Shown piece by piece: positions 11,395-21,896 of a stretch of DNA of 64,000 nucleotides. The position numbers were made by a program, and so were the translations under genes. Each line of letters starts with the position of its first letter. The stretch's first letter is position 1. The notes beneath the pieces were generated by a model, which saw only the letters and a list, made by a program, of their open reading frames with translations, did not search any database and was not told the origin of the DNA. Origin of the DNA: Sphagnum compactum (taxonomy: Eukaryota; Bryophyta; Sphagnopsida; Sphagnales); contig OZ234504.1 in the NCBI GenBank assembly GCA_965153455.1, forward strand, positions 10,292,001 to 10,356,000, given 5' to 3'.

Positions 11395-12333
11395 TCTATA
11401 TAGTAAAGGACGTCGGGATGAATGAAGCTTTCCATCCGTCCGTCCGTCATCCATCCCGTCATCCGTCCCGTTATCCGTCCAAACAGAACAAATATATATG
11501 TTTTAAAGGGAAAAAACTAGAAAAAAAAAAAAAAAACAGAAAAACACTTTAACAATTAGAAACTTTTTGTAAACACTTAAACATGAAACAAAAAAGGGAA
11601 ATACAGTAAAATAATCTTAAAAGAAAATTTAAAAATAGATGACAAAAAATAAGAAACAAAACAGAGAGCAAAAGAAAGAGAAGAAAAACCATACTTGAAA
11701 AAAAAAATGAGGTTTGTCTTCTTTTTCCAAACTTCAAACCTGCATCTAATCAAACAAAAATAAAAAAGTTTTTTTAATTATTTTTATTATAAAACATATT
11801 AGAATAACTAGAATTTTTTTGGAAAAGAAAATAGAAAATAAAAAATAAATAAACACACAAAAATAGAAAAAAAATGAAGATAGACAAAATAAGAATAGAA
11901 AAAATAAAAACATGAAACAAACATAAACAAAAAAAGTAAAAACACAAAAACTATAAAAAAGGAATGGAAACAAATGAAATAAGGAAAGGGAAATACAGTA
12001 AAATCATTTTAAAAGAAAAACAATTACCAAAAAGAAGAAACCAAATAAAGAGTAGAAAATAAGAAAAAATAAAACTTATAATAATGAAGAAAAACCCTAT
12101 TTGAAAAGAATGAGGTGTGTCTTCTTTCTCCAAACTTCAAACTTGCATCCAAATAAACAAAAATACAAAAGTGAAAAAGAAACACTTTATTTTTATTATA
12201 CAAAATAATAATAAAAACAGAAAACACATAAAAATAAAAAATAAAAAAGATAAAAGTTTTTTTTTAAAACTAAACATGAACCAAACATTGTTGAAATAAC
12301 ACACCTGTGCATTAGGCACGGGGTTCAAACTAG
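11395..12333 (+). mobile_element. Candidate non-autonomous Helitron
   Basis: The 3' end has the Helitron signature: a hairpin CCTGTGC / GCACGGG at 12304-12322 (one G-T pair, 5-base loop), then 7 bases, then CTAG at 12330-12333 followed by T. The proposed 5' end is TCTATATAGTAAAGGACG at 11395, starting with TC as expected, but the preceding base is T rather than the usual A. Just inside is a CCGTC/CATC simple repeat (11430-11482). The body is extremely A-rich on the plus strand and contains a two-copy internal direct repeat of about 390 bp, marked by GGGAAATACAGTAAAAT near 11596 and 11989. No Rep/helicase is encoded; the short ORFs here are low-complexity shadows. Confidence 0.55.
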
Positions 12334-12628
12334 TTTAAAATATTAAAGATATCCGCAAAGTAAGGAAAACATAGCACTAGTACCCCTGTTTGGTCATAAG
12401 GGGAGTGAAATTTCTAAAAAAACCGTGAAAAAAGTACACTGGGCTTAACCAGTGACTGATCTTTTGATTACCACCAAATTTTACCAAATCTGAGTTTCAA
12501 CCTTTTTTTTTAATTTCTGATTGCCTTCAACCAATCACTGATGTTGCTGTGTGTACTGCAGTTATAAATATTTTCGAATCTCTTGCATTTAATCCTGAGT
12601 TCCAGCATTTTATAGTTATATATTTAAT
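12334..12628. repeat. TE fragment flanking the Helitron, plus unassigned sequence
   Basis: About 12350-12405 (TAAGGAAAACATAGCAC, then GTTTGGTCATA) matches the interior of the hAT-type element at about 3115-3160. The Helitron may therefore have inserted into a related copy. The remainder up to the MITE is unassigned. Confidence 0.45.
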
Positions 12629-12637
12629 AAAATTTCA

Positions 12638-12995
12638 GACCACAGTGAACCAGCACCCACCAGTGCACCATCCACTGGATGCCCGTTATGACTCAGTTGT
12701 GGATGATCCTCAACTGAGTTACTACCTGGTTTCATCTTGGTAACCCATTCAATACGAAGTAGGTCTAACATATAGACAGGAAGGTAAAAAAATAGGGGAC
12801 TACTAGGTAAGAAGATAGTTTATACATAGTAGGTAGGGGCTGTTTTTACTACCTACCTAGTTGGTCGACAGTAAATAATGCAACTGAGCTAACCACCATG
12901 GTTAGCTAGGGAATTGGAACCCAACAGAAAACTGTTTCCTGATCACATATCATCCATCCTTGATGGTGCATGGTGGGTGCTGGTTCACTGTCTCC
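12638..12995. mobile_element. Mutator-like MITE with 9-bp TSD (original unit)
   Basis: The left end is GACCACAGTGAACCAGCACC; the inverse of the right end is GGAGACAGTGAACCAGCACC. TIR similarity continues through CCACCATGCACCATC for about 35 bp. The sequence AAAATTTCA immediately precedes the element (12629-12637) and immediately follows it (12996-13004), a perfect 9-bp TSD as made by Mutator-like transposases. The 358-bp interior holds CCTACCTAG/CTAGGTAAG motifs and no coding sequence. The element at about 56866-57215 belongs to the same family. Confidence 0.75.
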
Positions 12996-13603
12996 AAAAT
13001 TTCATTACTACTGAGTTACTACCTGGTTTCATCTTGGTAACCCATTCAATACGAAGTAGGTCTAACATATAGACAGGAAGGTAAAAAAATAGGGGACTAC
13101 TAGGTAAGAAGATAGTTTATACATAGTAGGTAGGGGCTGTTTTTACTACCTACCTAGTTGGTCGACAGTAAATAATGCAACTGAGCTAACCACCATGGTT
13201 AGCTAGGGAATTGGAACCCAACAGAAAACTGTTTCCTGATCACATATCATCCATCCTTGATGGTGCATGGTGGGTGCTGGTTCACTGTCTCCAAAATTTC
13301 ATTACTACTGAGTTACTACCTGGTTTCATCTTGGTAACCCATTCAATACGAAGTAGGTCTAACATATAGACAGGAAGGTAAAAAAATAGGGGACTACTAG
13401 GTAAGAAGATAGTTTATACATAGTAGGTAGGGGCTGTTTTTACTACCTACCTAGTTGGTCGACAGTAAATAATGCAACTGAGCTAACCACCATGGTTAGC
13501 TAGGGAATTGGAACCCAACAGAAAACTGTTTCCTGATCACATATCATCCATCCTTGATGGTGCATGGTGGGTGCTGGTTCACTGTCTCCAAAATTTCATT
13601 ACT
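12713..13603. repeat. Three identical 297-bp tandem repeats
   Basis: Units start at 12713, 13010 and 13307 (each begins ACTGAGTTACTACCTGG) and end at 13603. By eye the three are identical along their whole length. Each unit contains the right 283 bp of the MITE, its right TSD AAAATTTCA and five bases of flanking DNA (TTACT). The amplification therefore occurred after insertion and included host sequence. Confidence 0.9.
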
Positions 13604-14479
13604 TTGCAAATAACAATGTTGTTTAGAGGTTGAAAGAAGGCTCCAAAAGGGGGTCACCTTAGGATGAAAATTAGAAAGAACCGTTTGGTGGTACTCACTA
13701 AAATGTACTTGTTATTTTCTTTGAAGACAATTCTATGACCGTTCCAGAGTGACCTTTGTACCTATGGAATTACATCTTTGATTGTATTACAACCTTTTCA
13801 TGACATTATCCAAATAAAAGTTTTGAATAACTTTTTAAAAAGGGTCATGATTCATTAAAGTTATCCGCGAAGTCACCTTGTCTTCATCTTGGCCTTGGGC
13901 GGACAACATTAAACTAGCCAAGGGTCTCTTTGGGCTTACTTTTATGGATCACAAACGAGTTTAGGATTAAAATTATATTTGTTTATTACACAGCTATGAA
14001 AATCTATGTTTTTGGTTACATAAATATTTCCTCACCTTTCTATTGTCTATGTATAAATAGTATGGCACACCATTCTCCTACCATGAACTACATATAAGTA
14101 ACACCAAAACCTTTCAAAATTAAAATCTTGAATCCCTTCACAATTCTTTTCCATCAAACTTTATATTCATACAACAAAATCTTTCTATCAAGTGAAAGTG
14201 TTTCTCAAGGTCACAAACATTCACTTATATACTATCCAAAAGGAAACTAATCAAGAAATTCCTTAAAGTTTATACATCACAAGTTCACATAAAATATTCA
14301 AAAGGAAATTAATCACATGGCTCCCCATGACTTTCACATAAATTAATATGTGAAAGTCAATGCACCATGACTAAATTAAATTATGAAATCCTATTAACAA
14401 ATAAATCACCAAACTTACCCACTAAGACTTTATATAGTTAATTGTTTAATTACATTAAGTTACATCATTCCCAAACTCA
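13604..14479. other. Gene-free region next to the gypsy relic
   Basis: No gene or long repeat recognised. This would be the place of the 3' LTR of the minus-strand retroelement. However, I see no sequence here matching the LTR-like block at 19805-20624 and no clear polypurine tract. Confidence 0.4.
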
Positions 14480-15520
14480 TTATGGATTCCGTCCTCGAAA
14501 CCACATATCCAAAACCTTTTTCAATTTGTTTTGATTAATGTGATCTGGATATGGTGAGCCATCGACATTTTCAAGCTCATAAAATCCATTATCTACAAAC
14601 ACCTTCTTAATAACAAAGGGTCTAAACCACTTGGGTAACAAATTCTTATAAGTCATGCAATGATGTGAAGCGTCAAACATCATGACAAGGTCATCTTCTT
14701 TGAACTCCTTTTTCTTCACCTTCTTGTCAAAAGCCTTATTTTGTTGAGCTTGTGCGACTTTAATGGATTGGTGGGCTCTCAACTATAATTCGTCCAACTC
14801 ATTAAGTTGCAACAATCGATGGCGTTGGGATTCATCCAAAGGAAGTCTCATCGTTGTGGCAGTGCGTAAAGTCATTACTTCCAACTCAATGGGTAAAAGC
14901 GCCTCCATCCCATAGGTTAAACGAAAAGGTTGAATACCCTGTGGCAATTTTGTACGTGGTGTTGTAAACCCACGTAGCATGGTGGATCTTGAGATCCCAA
15001 TCACAAATGTTCACATGAACCTCGGTCTTTTGCCAACATGGAACACAATGTCCTATTGGTCCTTTCTACTAAGCCATTAGTGCCAAGCTTATAGATAGTG
15101 ATAAACCTATGTTTCACTGCAAGGTGTGTTAATAGGTTTTCCACAACCTTGCTCAAAAACTGGGGACCATTATCAGAAACAATTTCAAGTGGTGTCCCAA
15201 ATCGAATAAAGACTCATTCATACAAAAATTGTGTTACTTCTTGTTTCACTGAGGACTTCAAGGCATGTACTTTTGCAAACTTTGTAAAGTAGTATGTGGC
15301 AACCACAATGAATCAATGCCCTCTCCTAGTCACTGGCAACGGGCCCATTAAATCAATTCCCCATTTTTCAAAAGGTCTTAAAGGTGGTATGGGGTGTAAA
15401 GGGTCATTCATAGTAGACCTTTGTGCATAAGCTTGACACACATCACAACTTCTGCAATAATCATGGGCATCCTTGACAAAGGTGGGCCAGTAATAACCTA
15501 CCTACAAAATATTTTCTGCT
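14480..15520 (-). pseudogene. gypsy integrase (broken)
   Basis: Reading down the minus strand: a zinc-binding part with YCRSCDVCQAY (about 15430-15470), then the catalytic core with GIDLMGP (first Asp, about 15340), IVSDNGPQF (second Asp, about 15170) and GLVERTN (Glu, about 15055). The core is followed by YGMEALLPIE near 14910 and a C-terminal segment ending near 14480 (KWFRPFVIKKV). A stop lies in the core after FLYE, and further stops near 15005 and 14783 split it into fragments. The DDE residues themselves survive. Confidence 0.85.
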
Positions 15521-15681
15521 GTGATTCATCTCGCAAAATGGCCTCCACAAAACCCATCATGAAATTCATATAAAAGACGTGAAGTGTCACCCTTTTCGAT
15601 GGTTTGTCGTAAAACACCATCTCTTCCTTGGAAGTAAAGTTAGTGGCCTATCATCGAATAATTCCAACTTTTCTATGCAAT

Positions 15682-15915
15682 TCATGTTCGTACCACTTTT
15701 GTGGCTACAACTAAAAACCTCATGCCATCCAAGTATTGAATGATTTCTCGATATTCTTCAGGTGCTTCATTTACATTGATGATCATTATTGCTACATGTG
15801 GAAAGTTGTCATCCTCTAAAACATCACCCACTCCTTCGTATGCCTTTATAAGGCCATCAACATTACCATGTCGCCTTCTTAGACAATGGACAATGTCAAT
15901 ATCAAAATCCTCCAT
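15682..15915 (-). pseudogene. gypsy RNase H to integrase linker fragment
   Basis: A 77-codon fragment beginning MEDFDIDIVHCLRRRHGNVD, matching the segment after RNase H where gypsy polyproteins read 'E.DFD..I.HR.G..N..AD'. It continues the pol reading order between the RNase H and integrase parts but is split by stops on both sides. A frame break near 15916-15924 separates it from the RNase H fragment. Confidence 0.6.
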
Positions 15916-15924
15916 TAATAGCAG

Positions 15925-16395
15925 TCATCGAACAAGTCGACCACTTGGATTAGACTTGTTGACCAAGTAGGTTAAAGCCTTGTGATTTGTCACAATTTTG
16001 GCCTTATATCCCAACAAGAAATGGCGAAACTTCTTAAGAGAAAAAATAACTACAAGACCCTCCTGTTTGGTCACAGTATAATTTTTCTCCGTTGAAGTTA
16101 ATTGTCTGCTAGCAAAATGAATGGGATGGTCATGCCCATTTTCGTCCAATTGAGATAGTGTGCTCCCCACCATTTCTCCAAATGCATCACAATATATTAA
16201 AAATGGTTTGTTCCAATTTGGAGTCCGAAAGATTAGTGCAACTTGAAGAGCTGATTTGAGTTGTTCGAATGCACATTTTGACGCCTCATCCTCCATTGGT
16301 GTAGGTGCATCGTCACGCAGGAATCGTGTTAAAGGACGTGTTTTTGCGCAAACATGTGTTGTCGATAATAACCCACTATCCCCAAAAACCCCCAA
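15925..16395 (-). pseudogene. gypsy RNase H domain (broken)
   Basis: The fragment carries FLIYCDAFGEMVGSTLSQ (first catalytic Asp region), IHFASRQLTSTEKNYTVT and the FRHFLLGYKAKIVTNHKAL block, typical of gypsy RNase H directly after the RT. A frame change near 16395-16460 separates it from the RT; the first residues of this frame (MGVFGDSG) are out-of-frame readings of the connecting 'thumb'. Confidence 0.85.
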
Positions 16396-16459
16396 AGAGT
16401 TTTCTTTGTGGTGGGAAAGGGGAGTTTTGAAACCCTGTCAAACTATTTGAGATCTGTGG

Positions 16460-17153
16460 CTACTTCATTCTTTGACACACAATGTGTCCAACCATCTTCC
16501 TTTCTGAAAAACCAATTGTGGTTTTCTCAGGGCTCAAAGTCACTCTTGAACCATTCAAACGTTGAAAGACTAACTCAAGTTTGGTTAAGTGAAAAGCTCT
16601 ATCACTATAAACTCCAAAGTCGTCAATGAAAACGTATAGAAAAAGGCCCAAGAATGGTTCAAAGACCTTGTTCATCAACCATTGAAATGTCCCTGGAGCA
16701 TTACATAAACCAAAGGGCATTACTATGTAACAAAATGTTCCCCATGGTGTGGTGAATGTGGTCTTCAATTGATCCTCTGGAGCAATTTTCACTTAGTGAT
16801 AGCCCCTATACCCATCTCCAAATGTGTACATCTCGTGCGCTGCTACCTCTTCCAAAGATTCTTCACAAAATGGCAAAGGGTAACAATCTTTCTTCGTTAC
16901 TTTGTTTAAAACTTTATAGTTGATGCATACCCTTAGTTTGCCATTTTTGTTTAACGCCAATACCACAAGAGAAACCCATTCAGTTGTCTCCACAGGTCTA
17001 ATGAACCCTACTTCCAACAACTTGTCAAGTTCTTCCTTCACCATTGTTGTGTATTTTGGATTCCCCCGCCCTTGTTTGGTCCTGATTGGTTTAGCATTTG
17101 GTAACAATTCAATTTCGTGTTGTTCCATGGAGACTTCCCTAAGGTCCTTGTAG
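16460..17153 (-). pseudogene. gypsy reverse transcriptase (broken)
   Basis: The N-terminal half (17128 down to 16793) shows EELDKLLEVGFIRPVETTEW and LRVCINYKVLNK. A TAA follows after GYRGYH, in the place of a sense codon. The second half (16792 down to 16460) shows TTPWGTFCYIVMPFGLCNAP and the active-site box YVFIDDFGVYS (FIDD at about 16630), where Ty3/gypsy enzymes have xxDD. The catalytic Asp pair is preserved but the frame is not. Confidence 0.88.
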
Positions 17154-17499
17154 CTGAAAGCAAACAGATGGATATACTTACGAAATAAATCCTCATATTA
17201 CTTTCTTTCCTCTGGGTGAAGGTCAGGTCCTAGTTGAATTTTCCCACCCGCTCCACGATTTCTCCTTCTGTCAACACACATGGAGGTGGTTGGTCCTCAT
17301 CCCCTTAAACCTTTTGATCCACCTAAGACAAAACTCCAACTTTGGGGACTGCATCCAAAACATATAACCCTACTTCCTCTTCACTAAAATCATCTGTGTA
17401 AACCGCTTCAGAACTAGAGCTTTGGTCTGTTTATGATTCATCATCATACTCACTCGTTTTTTCGAAGCTCTTCACAAAGTTGGCGAATGGAACTTTCTG

Positions 17500-17883
17500 T
17501 CAATTAGGATGAATTCCAATGGTCATGTATCCTTCACCCCAATAGTTCCTTGCGTGTGACTTTGTTAGCCAAGGCTTACTTAATATGATTGGGTTTGTCC
17601 CATCTTCCTCTAATACCACATGGAAATCCACAATGGTGGAAACCCTCATTACAATGATTACAACACTGTTAATTACCCCTGCTAGCCTAACAACTCGTTT
17701 GTTAACCATTTTTAAGGTTACTAAGGCTGGTCTATCAATTCTCAACCCTAAGTACCTCATTGCAGGAATCGTCATCACATTGACTCCTATTCTTCCATCT
17801 ACCAACATTCCGCGCAACACTGATCCATTACATTGCACATCAATGATTGGATCACATTCACGCTCACTTGCTATGGCATTCAA
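17500..17883 (-). pseudogene. gypsy aspartic protease region
   Basis: 127 codons with LRGMLVDGRIGVNVM, the position of the retroelement protease active-site Asp (here LVDGR where related elements have (L/I)(I/V)DGG). This is followed by FHVVLEEDGTNPIILSKPWL, the usual second half of this domain. It lies between the gag/zinc-knuckle part and the RT. The 17154-17500 stretch is an acidic linker with stops. Confidence 0.75.
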
Positions 17884-18289
17884 CGATGAGGGTACCTTTG
17901 GGACTTAAGGTGTTGACAACCCCTTTTTTAACTCCCTTCGAACTGATGGCACCATTACCACCAACTGTCCAATGGTGATGTCTGCCTTTTGTGATCCCAC
18001 ATCCTTCACTACCGAATAAGGATCGAAATCTCTAGAAATTGGAAAGTCTTGGAATCCAAACCTCCGCCTTCGATTCGTTTTCTTTTCTTTTGGGGCTCTC
18101 GCCATCTCCTTCAACCTTTTGATGCTCGCGTTAGGATGAGTAGTGTCTTCCATCGGTCATTTAGTCTGGGCCATGACATTAATCACATCCTCAGGGATTT
18201 TGAGGCTCCTCTCCAAACCCATCAAAGCCTTTTCTTACCCTTCATTCATTGGTTCAATTAAATGTACTAAAACTTTGCCACTCCTCTGT

Positions 18290-19126
18290 AGAAAACCTTC
18301 GAGTAGAAGAACCTGCATTCTCTTTAGTAGTCAAGGCTAGCAAGTTTTAACATTCTCTTGAATAATGACCCATCTCCTAACATTTGTAACATTGAATTGT
18401 CGACAAGTCCCTCTCCATGTTTCTGCTCTTACTAATCCTTGGATGTAGTAAATGGAGGTTCAACTGGTTCATTTGATTGATCATCTGTTCCATAGTCGAC
18501 TCCATGTGGGAGTTCACTTCTGGATGCTTTCGTAGCTCTAGTTGAATTGAAAATTGAATTGTTTTCATCGTGGATTGCGCAGTTGGTCATGGAACTTCTT
18601 CCATGCTGTCCTCCTTCTCGGCCACCTCCGTTGCTTTATCAAATGTCTTTGTTTGTTCATATTTCACTTGTTGTCGCAGCTCTGACAATAGACCAATGGT
18701 GAAATGTTCTATCACCAATGCATTGATTCCCGCAAAAATTGGATCAGTTCCTTCATGACCTTGTGCCCTAAAACACCCCTGGAATTTATTCTGCAATGTC
18801 ATTATTTTCTCCATATACTCTCTCACTGATTTTAAAGCCCCCTACTTTACTTGACTCAGTTCAAATATTATGTTTTGGTAGACATTCTTCACAGAAAATT
18901 CCTTCACTAGGGCCTTAGTTATGTCATTCCATGATCTCTTCAATGCTTCTGTCTATCGCTCAAACTAATGTGATGCAGTACCTTCTAAAACTTTAGGAAA
19001 GAAATTAAGTCATTCTGTAGTTGTCTTATGCCCCGTACTAATACAAGCTTTCTTATATTCCCTTAAAAATACTTCAAGGTCTTCACCCTTACTTCCCTTA
19101 AAAACTGGAATAACCATGTTGATTCT
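18290..19126 (-). pseudogene. gypsy gag with zinc knuckle (broken)
   Basis: From 19126 downward the minus strand reads MVIPVFKGSKGEDLEVFLR, a retrotransposon gag start, with internal stops at two positions where Trp is expected and one at Gln. The second gag part (18826 to 18587) has MREYMEKIMTLQNKFQG. At about 18395-18340 is a zinc knuckle, CYKC-stop-EMGHYSREC-stop, in which the C-X2-C-X4-H-X4-C spacing is kept but two stops intrude. Frames at 19185-19403 and 19514-19723 lie upstream and may be 5' leader or unrelated. Confidence 0.75.
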
Positions 19127-19804
19127 TATTTTATCTTTTTAAAAAACACATTAAATTAATAATTTTTTTTTGTCCAACTATCATTTAGTTTTTATAACCT
19201 TTCCTCATGAATAAGGAAATTCCCAATGGCCCGAATGCACTCGTAATAAAATTCTCCCTATCTTTCCGGTGCAAATCTCTAAAAGGACTAAACATCTCCA
19301 ACCCTGTAATTATCCTATTTAAATGCCTGGATTGAAAAGCAACATTTACAAAATCACGACCATCACGAGTATCAATGACGCCTCCACTCCACATGACATG
19401 CAAGTTATTAGTCTTAGTATAGTCCGGAGTAGCATCTGTCTTCTTAAGCCAGATGAGTAATGTTGTTCTAGTGAAATTACCCTTTGGCGTTGCCTTGCAG
19501 GTTCCGGGTCAAGTTAAGGTCTAGATTCTTCCTGTCGTCTACGTAGTTGTGACACTAACACATTTAGTTCACATGTAGTTCTAGGCTCTTCAATAGGTCT
19601 TTCAACAAGTCTTTCAACAAATGAATTTGGTCTAGTAACTCCTAATGTCAACGATGGGGTTTGTTGCCTATCTTCTGGAAACTGTGCACCAGGGGAATCA
19701 GAAGCCTCTCCTAACGTTGACATTAATGTTTTATCTAAAACATTAATCCTAAAAATAAAACATATATCTCTTTTATTTCTTTCAAAAATCTACAACACTT
19801 TTTA

Positions 19805-20624
19805 TGTCGCAACCCTACTTTGAGAGAATGTGAAGATGAGACTCACACTCCTGAAATGGGGACTTGGGAGTCCTTCGGGACTCCCAAAACTTCAGAGTTC
19901 GATTGTAGGGGTCAAAACACCTCGCATTGAAAAGTTTTTAATATCATTGGAAAGTTATTGAAGTGTAGATGTCGAAAATGGGCTTGCATGAATCATTTGA
20001 ACATCTGCAACACAAGTTATGGCCAAAAGAAAGGCCGGGAGTCAAACTGGCAGTGTGACTCCCGACCACTAAAAGTCGAGAATCGACCCGACCCCGGTGC
20101 ATGCAAATAAAGTGCGACACACCATTGGAAAGCTCTTGATGAGAGCTACAACTTTGCTTCAGACCTCGTCCCAATCAGAGGTCTGAGCAAAAAATTATAG
20201 TCTCACAAAGTTACGGGAGTCCAAACCGGGACAATTTCCGGAATCCTCCTTGGGAATCCCGGGACAAAAAGTCATTTGGATGTAGGCTCCACGGAGAGAC
20301 GTAGAGAATACTATATGGGGGAAGGTGGTGGCTTCCCCCGAGTCCGAGTCGTGGTGAGTTTTGTGAGTCCAGAGTTGCCCGTGGCTTGTCCTAGCATTAA
20401 AGGTGATCCAAAAAGTGATCTAACCAACTTGTTGGTTGGTTTGATGTAGATTCGAGTGAGTAACTAAAGCTTGTCACTCTTCCTAATCCCATCCCGGAGC
20501 CTCAGCACGCCCCTTTACCCCTTTTAATGCTGAAAGCTGGGAACGTGCCCCGATTCTTCACAATTTCGTTGTTTAAGTAACTTATACCCATCTTGGGTCT
20601 AACCAGGAACTTGGGAGCGTGTCA
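19805..20624. mobile_element. Solo LTR with 5-bp TSD
   Basis: An 820-bp block begins TGTCGCAACCC and ends GGGAGCGTGTCA, so it has TG...CA ends with a short inverted similarity. It is flanked on both sides by TTTTA (19800-19804 and 20625-20629), a perfect 5-bp TSD as made by LTR-retrotransposon integrase. It is clearly less AT-rich and keeps more CpG than its neighbours. It holds repeated GGGAGTC/GACTCCC motifs (near 19868, 20036 and 20215). No internal retroelement sequence adjoins it, so it is the product of LTR-LTR recombination. It is not an LTR of the adjacent gypsy relic as far as I can tell. Confidence 0.8.
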
Positions 20625-20629
20625 TTTTA

Positions 20630-21896
20630 CATAAGAATTAAAAAGTTTCAAGGTTTCAACAAGGTTTATCAATCATGCACTTATTCATGAACGCTTATTA
20701 TCCTTTATAGACTTTTTATTTACATTCTCTCATATGGCTTAACATGTGCCATTTTCTTTTCCTTTCTTGCCTGTAGCTTTTTTTTGCAAAACTTTTCAGA
20801 CTCCCACAAATGCAACTCTAGTTCGTGCTTAAGATTACAAGTAAAATCCAAAAGCAAACTTGGGGTCAAACATAATGATTCATGTTTATGGTCTTCATGA
20901 TGTTGCTTTATGCATCCAATCGTACACCAAACTCGACTCGGTTTGCGTCTTGTAATCTCCATTGATGGATTAGTCATCTAACTGGAACATCACAAAATAA
21001 AAGATTTTATATTGATTCACATTCCAAATTTGTTATTGAGATTCAATATATAATGTAATACATGATGATAAACTCATTTGAAGAATCTTTTCTTTGAAAA
21101 TCATTTAATAAGGATTTTTGAATGGTTAAAATTTGACCATATTTTCATAAGTCCTTATGAGTTGCAATTTTTGTTTTTTTTTCAATTTTTTTGTCCCAAA
21201 TGCATATTTTTTGAAAGTTTTAGATGGGGCATTATTTTTATGAATTTTGTGTGTTTTCTTTTAGGACTTTCAAATTTTAAAATGACACCAACTACATTAA
21301 ATACAAGTTTTCACATAGATTTGGGAAGGTTTGTAGGTGACTGAATATGTATTATTCAAATACTATAATAATAATATTTTAAAAACTAACAACCATGCTC
21401 ATTTGAATCATTTTAAAGAATATTGTATAGACTTGTAGGGAATGTAATTTCTGTCGATATTAAGCCACCATAACTTGCATCTATCCTATACGTACATATA
21501 TGTATGCCATCACGGGCATACAAGGGGTATCCTAAGAGAACATTCATGCAAGTAAAGATGGAGTCATATGTGTGACTATGATAATTGCATATAGTAAGTC
21601 ACCATGGCAACTACGTATGTGATTAAAATAGTTGCAAGGTGCACCATACATGCGACTAGATTAGTTGGCTTAAATGACACATTTTGACTATATTAGTTGC
21701 AAATTAATATACACATGCAACTCTAGTAGTTACAAACAAACTAATTCCTATATTGTTAAGTAATTAAAGAAATGCAAATTAAGGTTGTAACTAAAGTAAT
21801 TCAAAACATGATAAGACATCTTGTTATAAATTACTCAAACAAGGTGACAATATCCATTTTATTGATTCATTGTTCAACATAGATACAATAAGGAGA
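20630..21896. other. Gene-free AT-rich region
   Basis: No recognisable gene. An 88-codon frame at 21078-21344 is Phe-rich low-complexity translation of T-rich DNA. From 21590 to 21760 there are several GCAACT/AGTTGCA motifs like those of the adjacent CACTA element. They lie outside its ends and may belong to another old copy. Confidence 0.4.

Larger units (their letters stand above)
14397..19730 (-). mobile_element. Ty3/gypsy LTR-retrotransposon relic (Athila/Tat-like)
   Basis: Read on the minus strand the order is gag, protease, reverse transcriptase, RNase H, integrase, which is the Ty3/gypsy order. The integrase tail motif YGMEALLPIE and protease DG..GVN block are features I associate with the plant Athila/Tat group. 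Every domain is interrupted by stops or frame changes, so the copy is dead. Many stops sit where the family has Trp or Gln (TGG to TGA/TAG, CAA/CAG to TAA/TAG), the pattern expected from decay of methylated cytosines. Flanking LTRs of this copy were not found. The solo LTR at 19805-20624 has its own TSD and is a separate insertion. Outer limits are approximate. Confidence 0.85.

Noticed and set aside
11549-12328. Six short ORFs in the A-rich block
   Set aside because: They are Phe/Lys-rich translations of A-rich low-complexity DNA inside the candidate Helitron.
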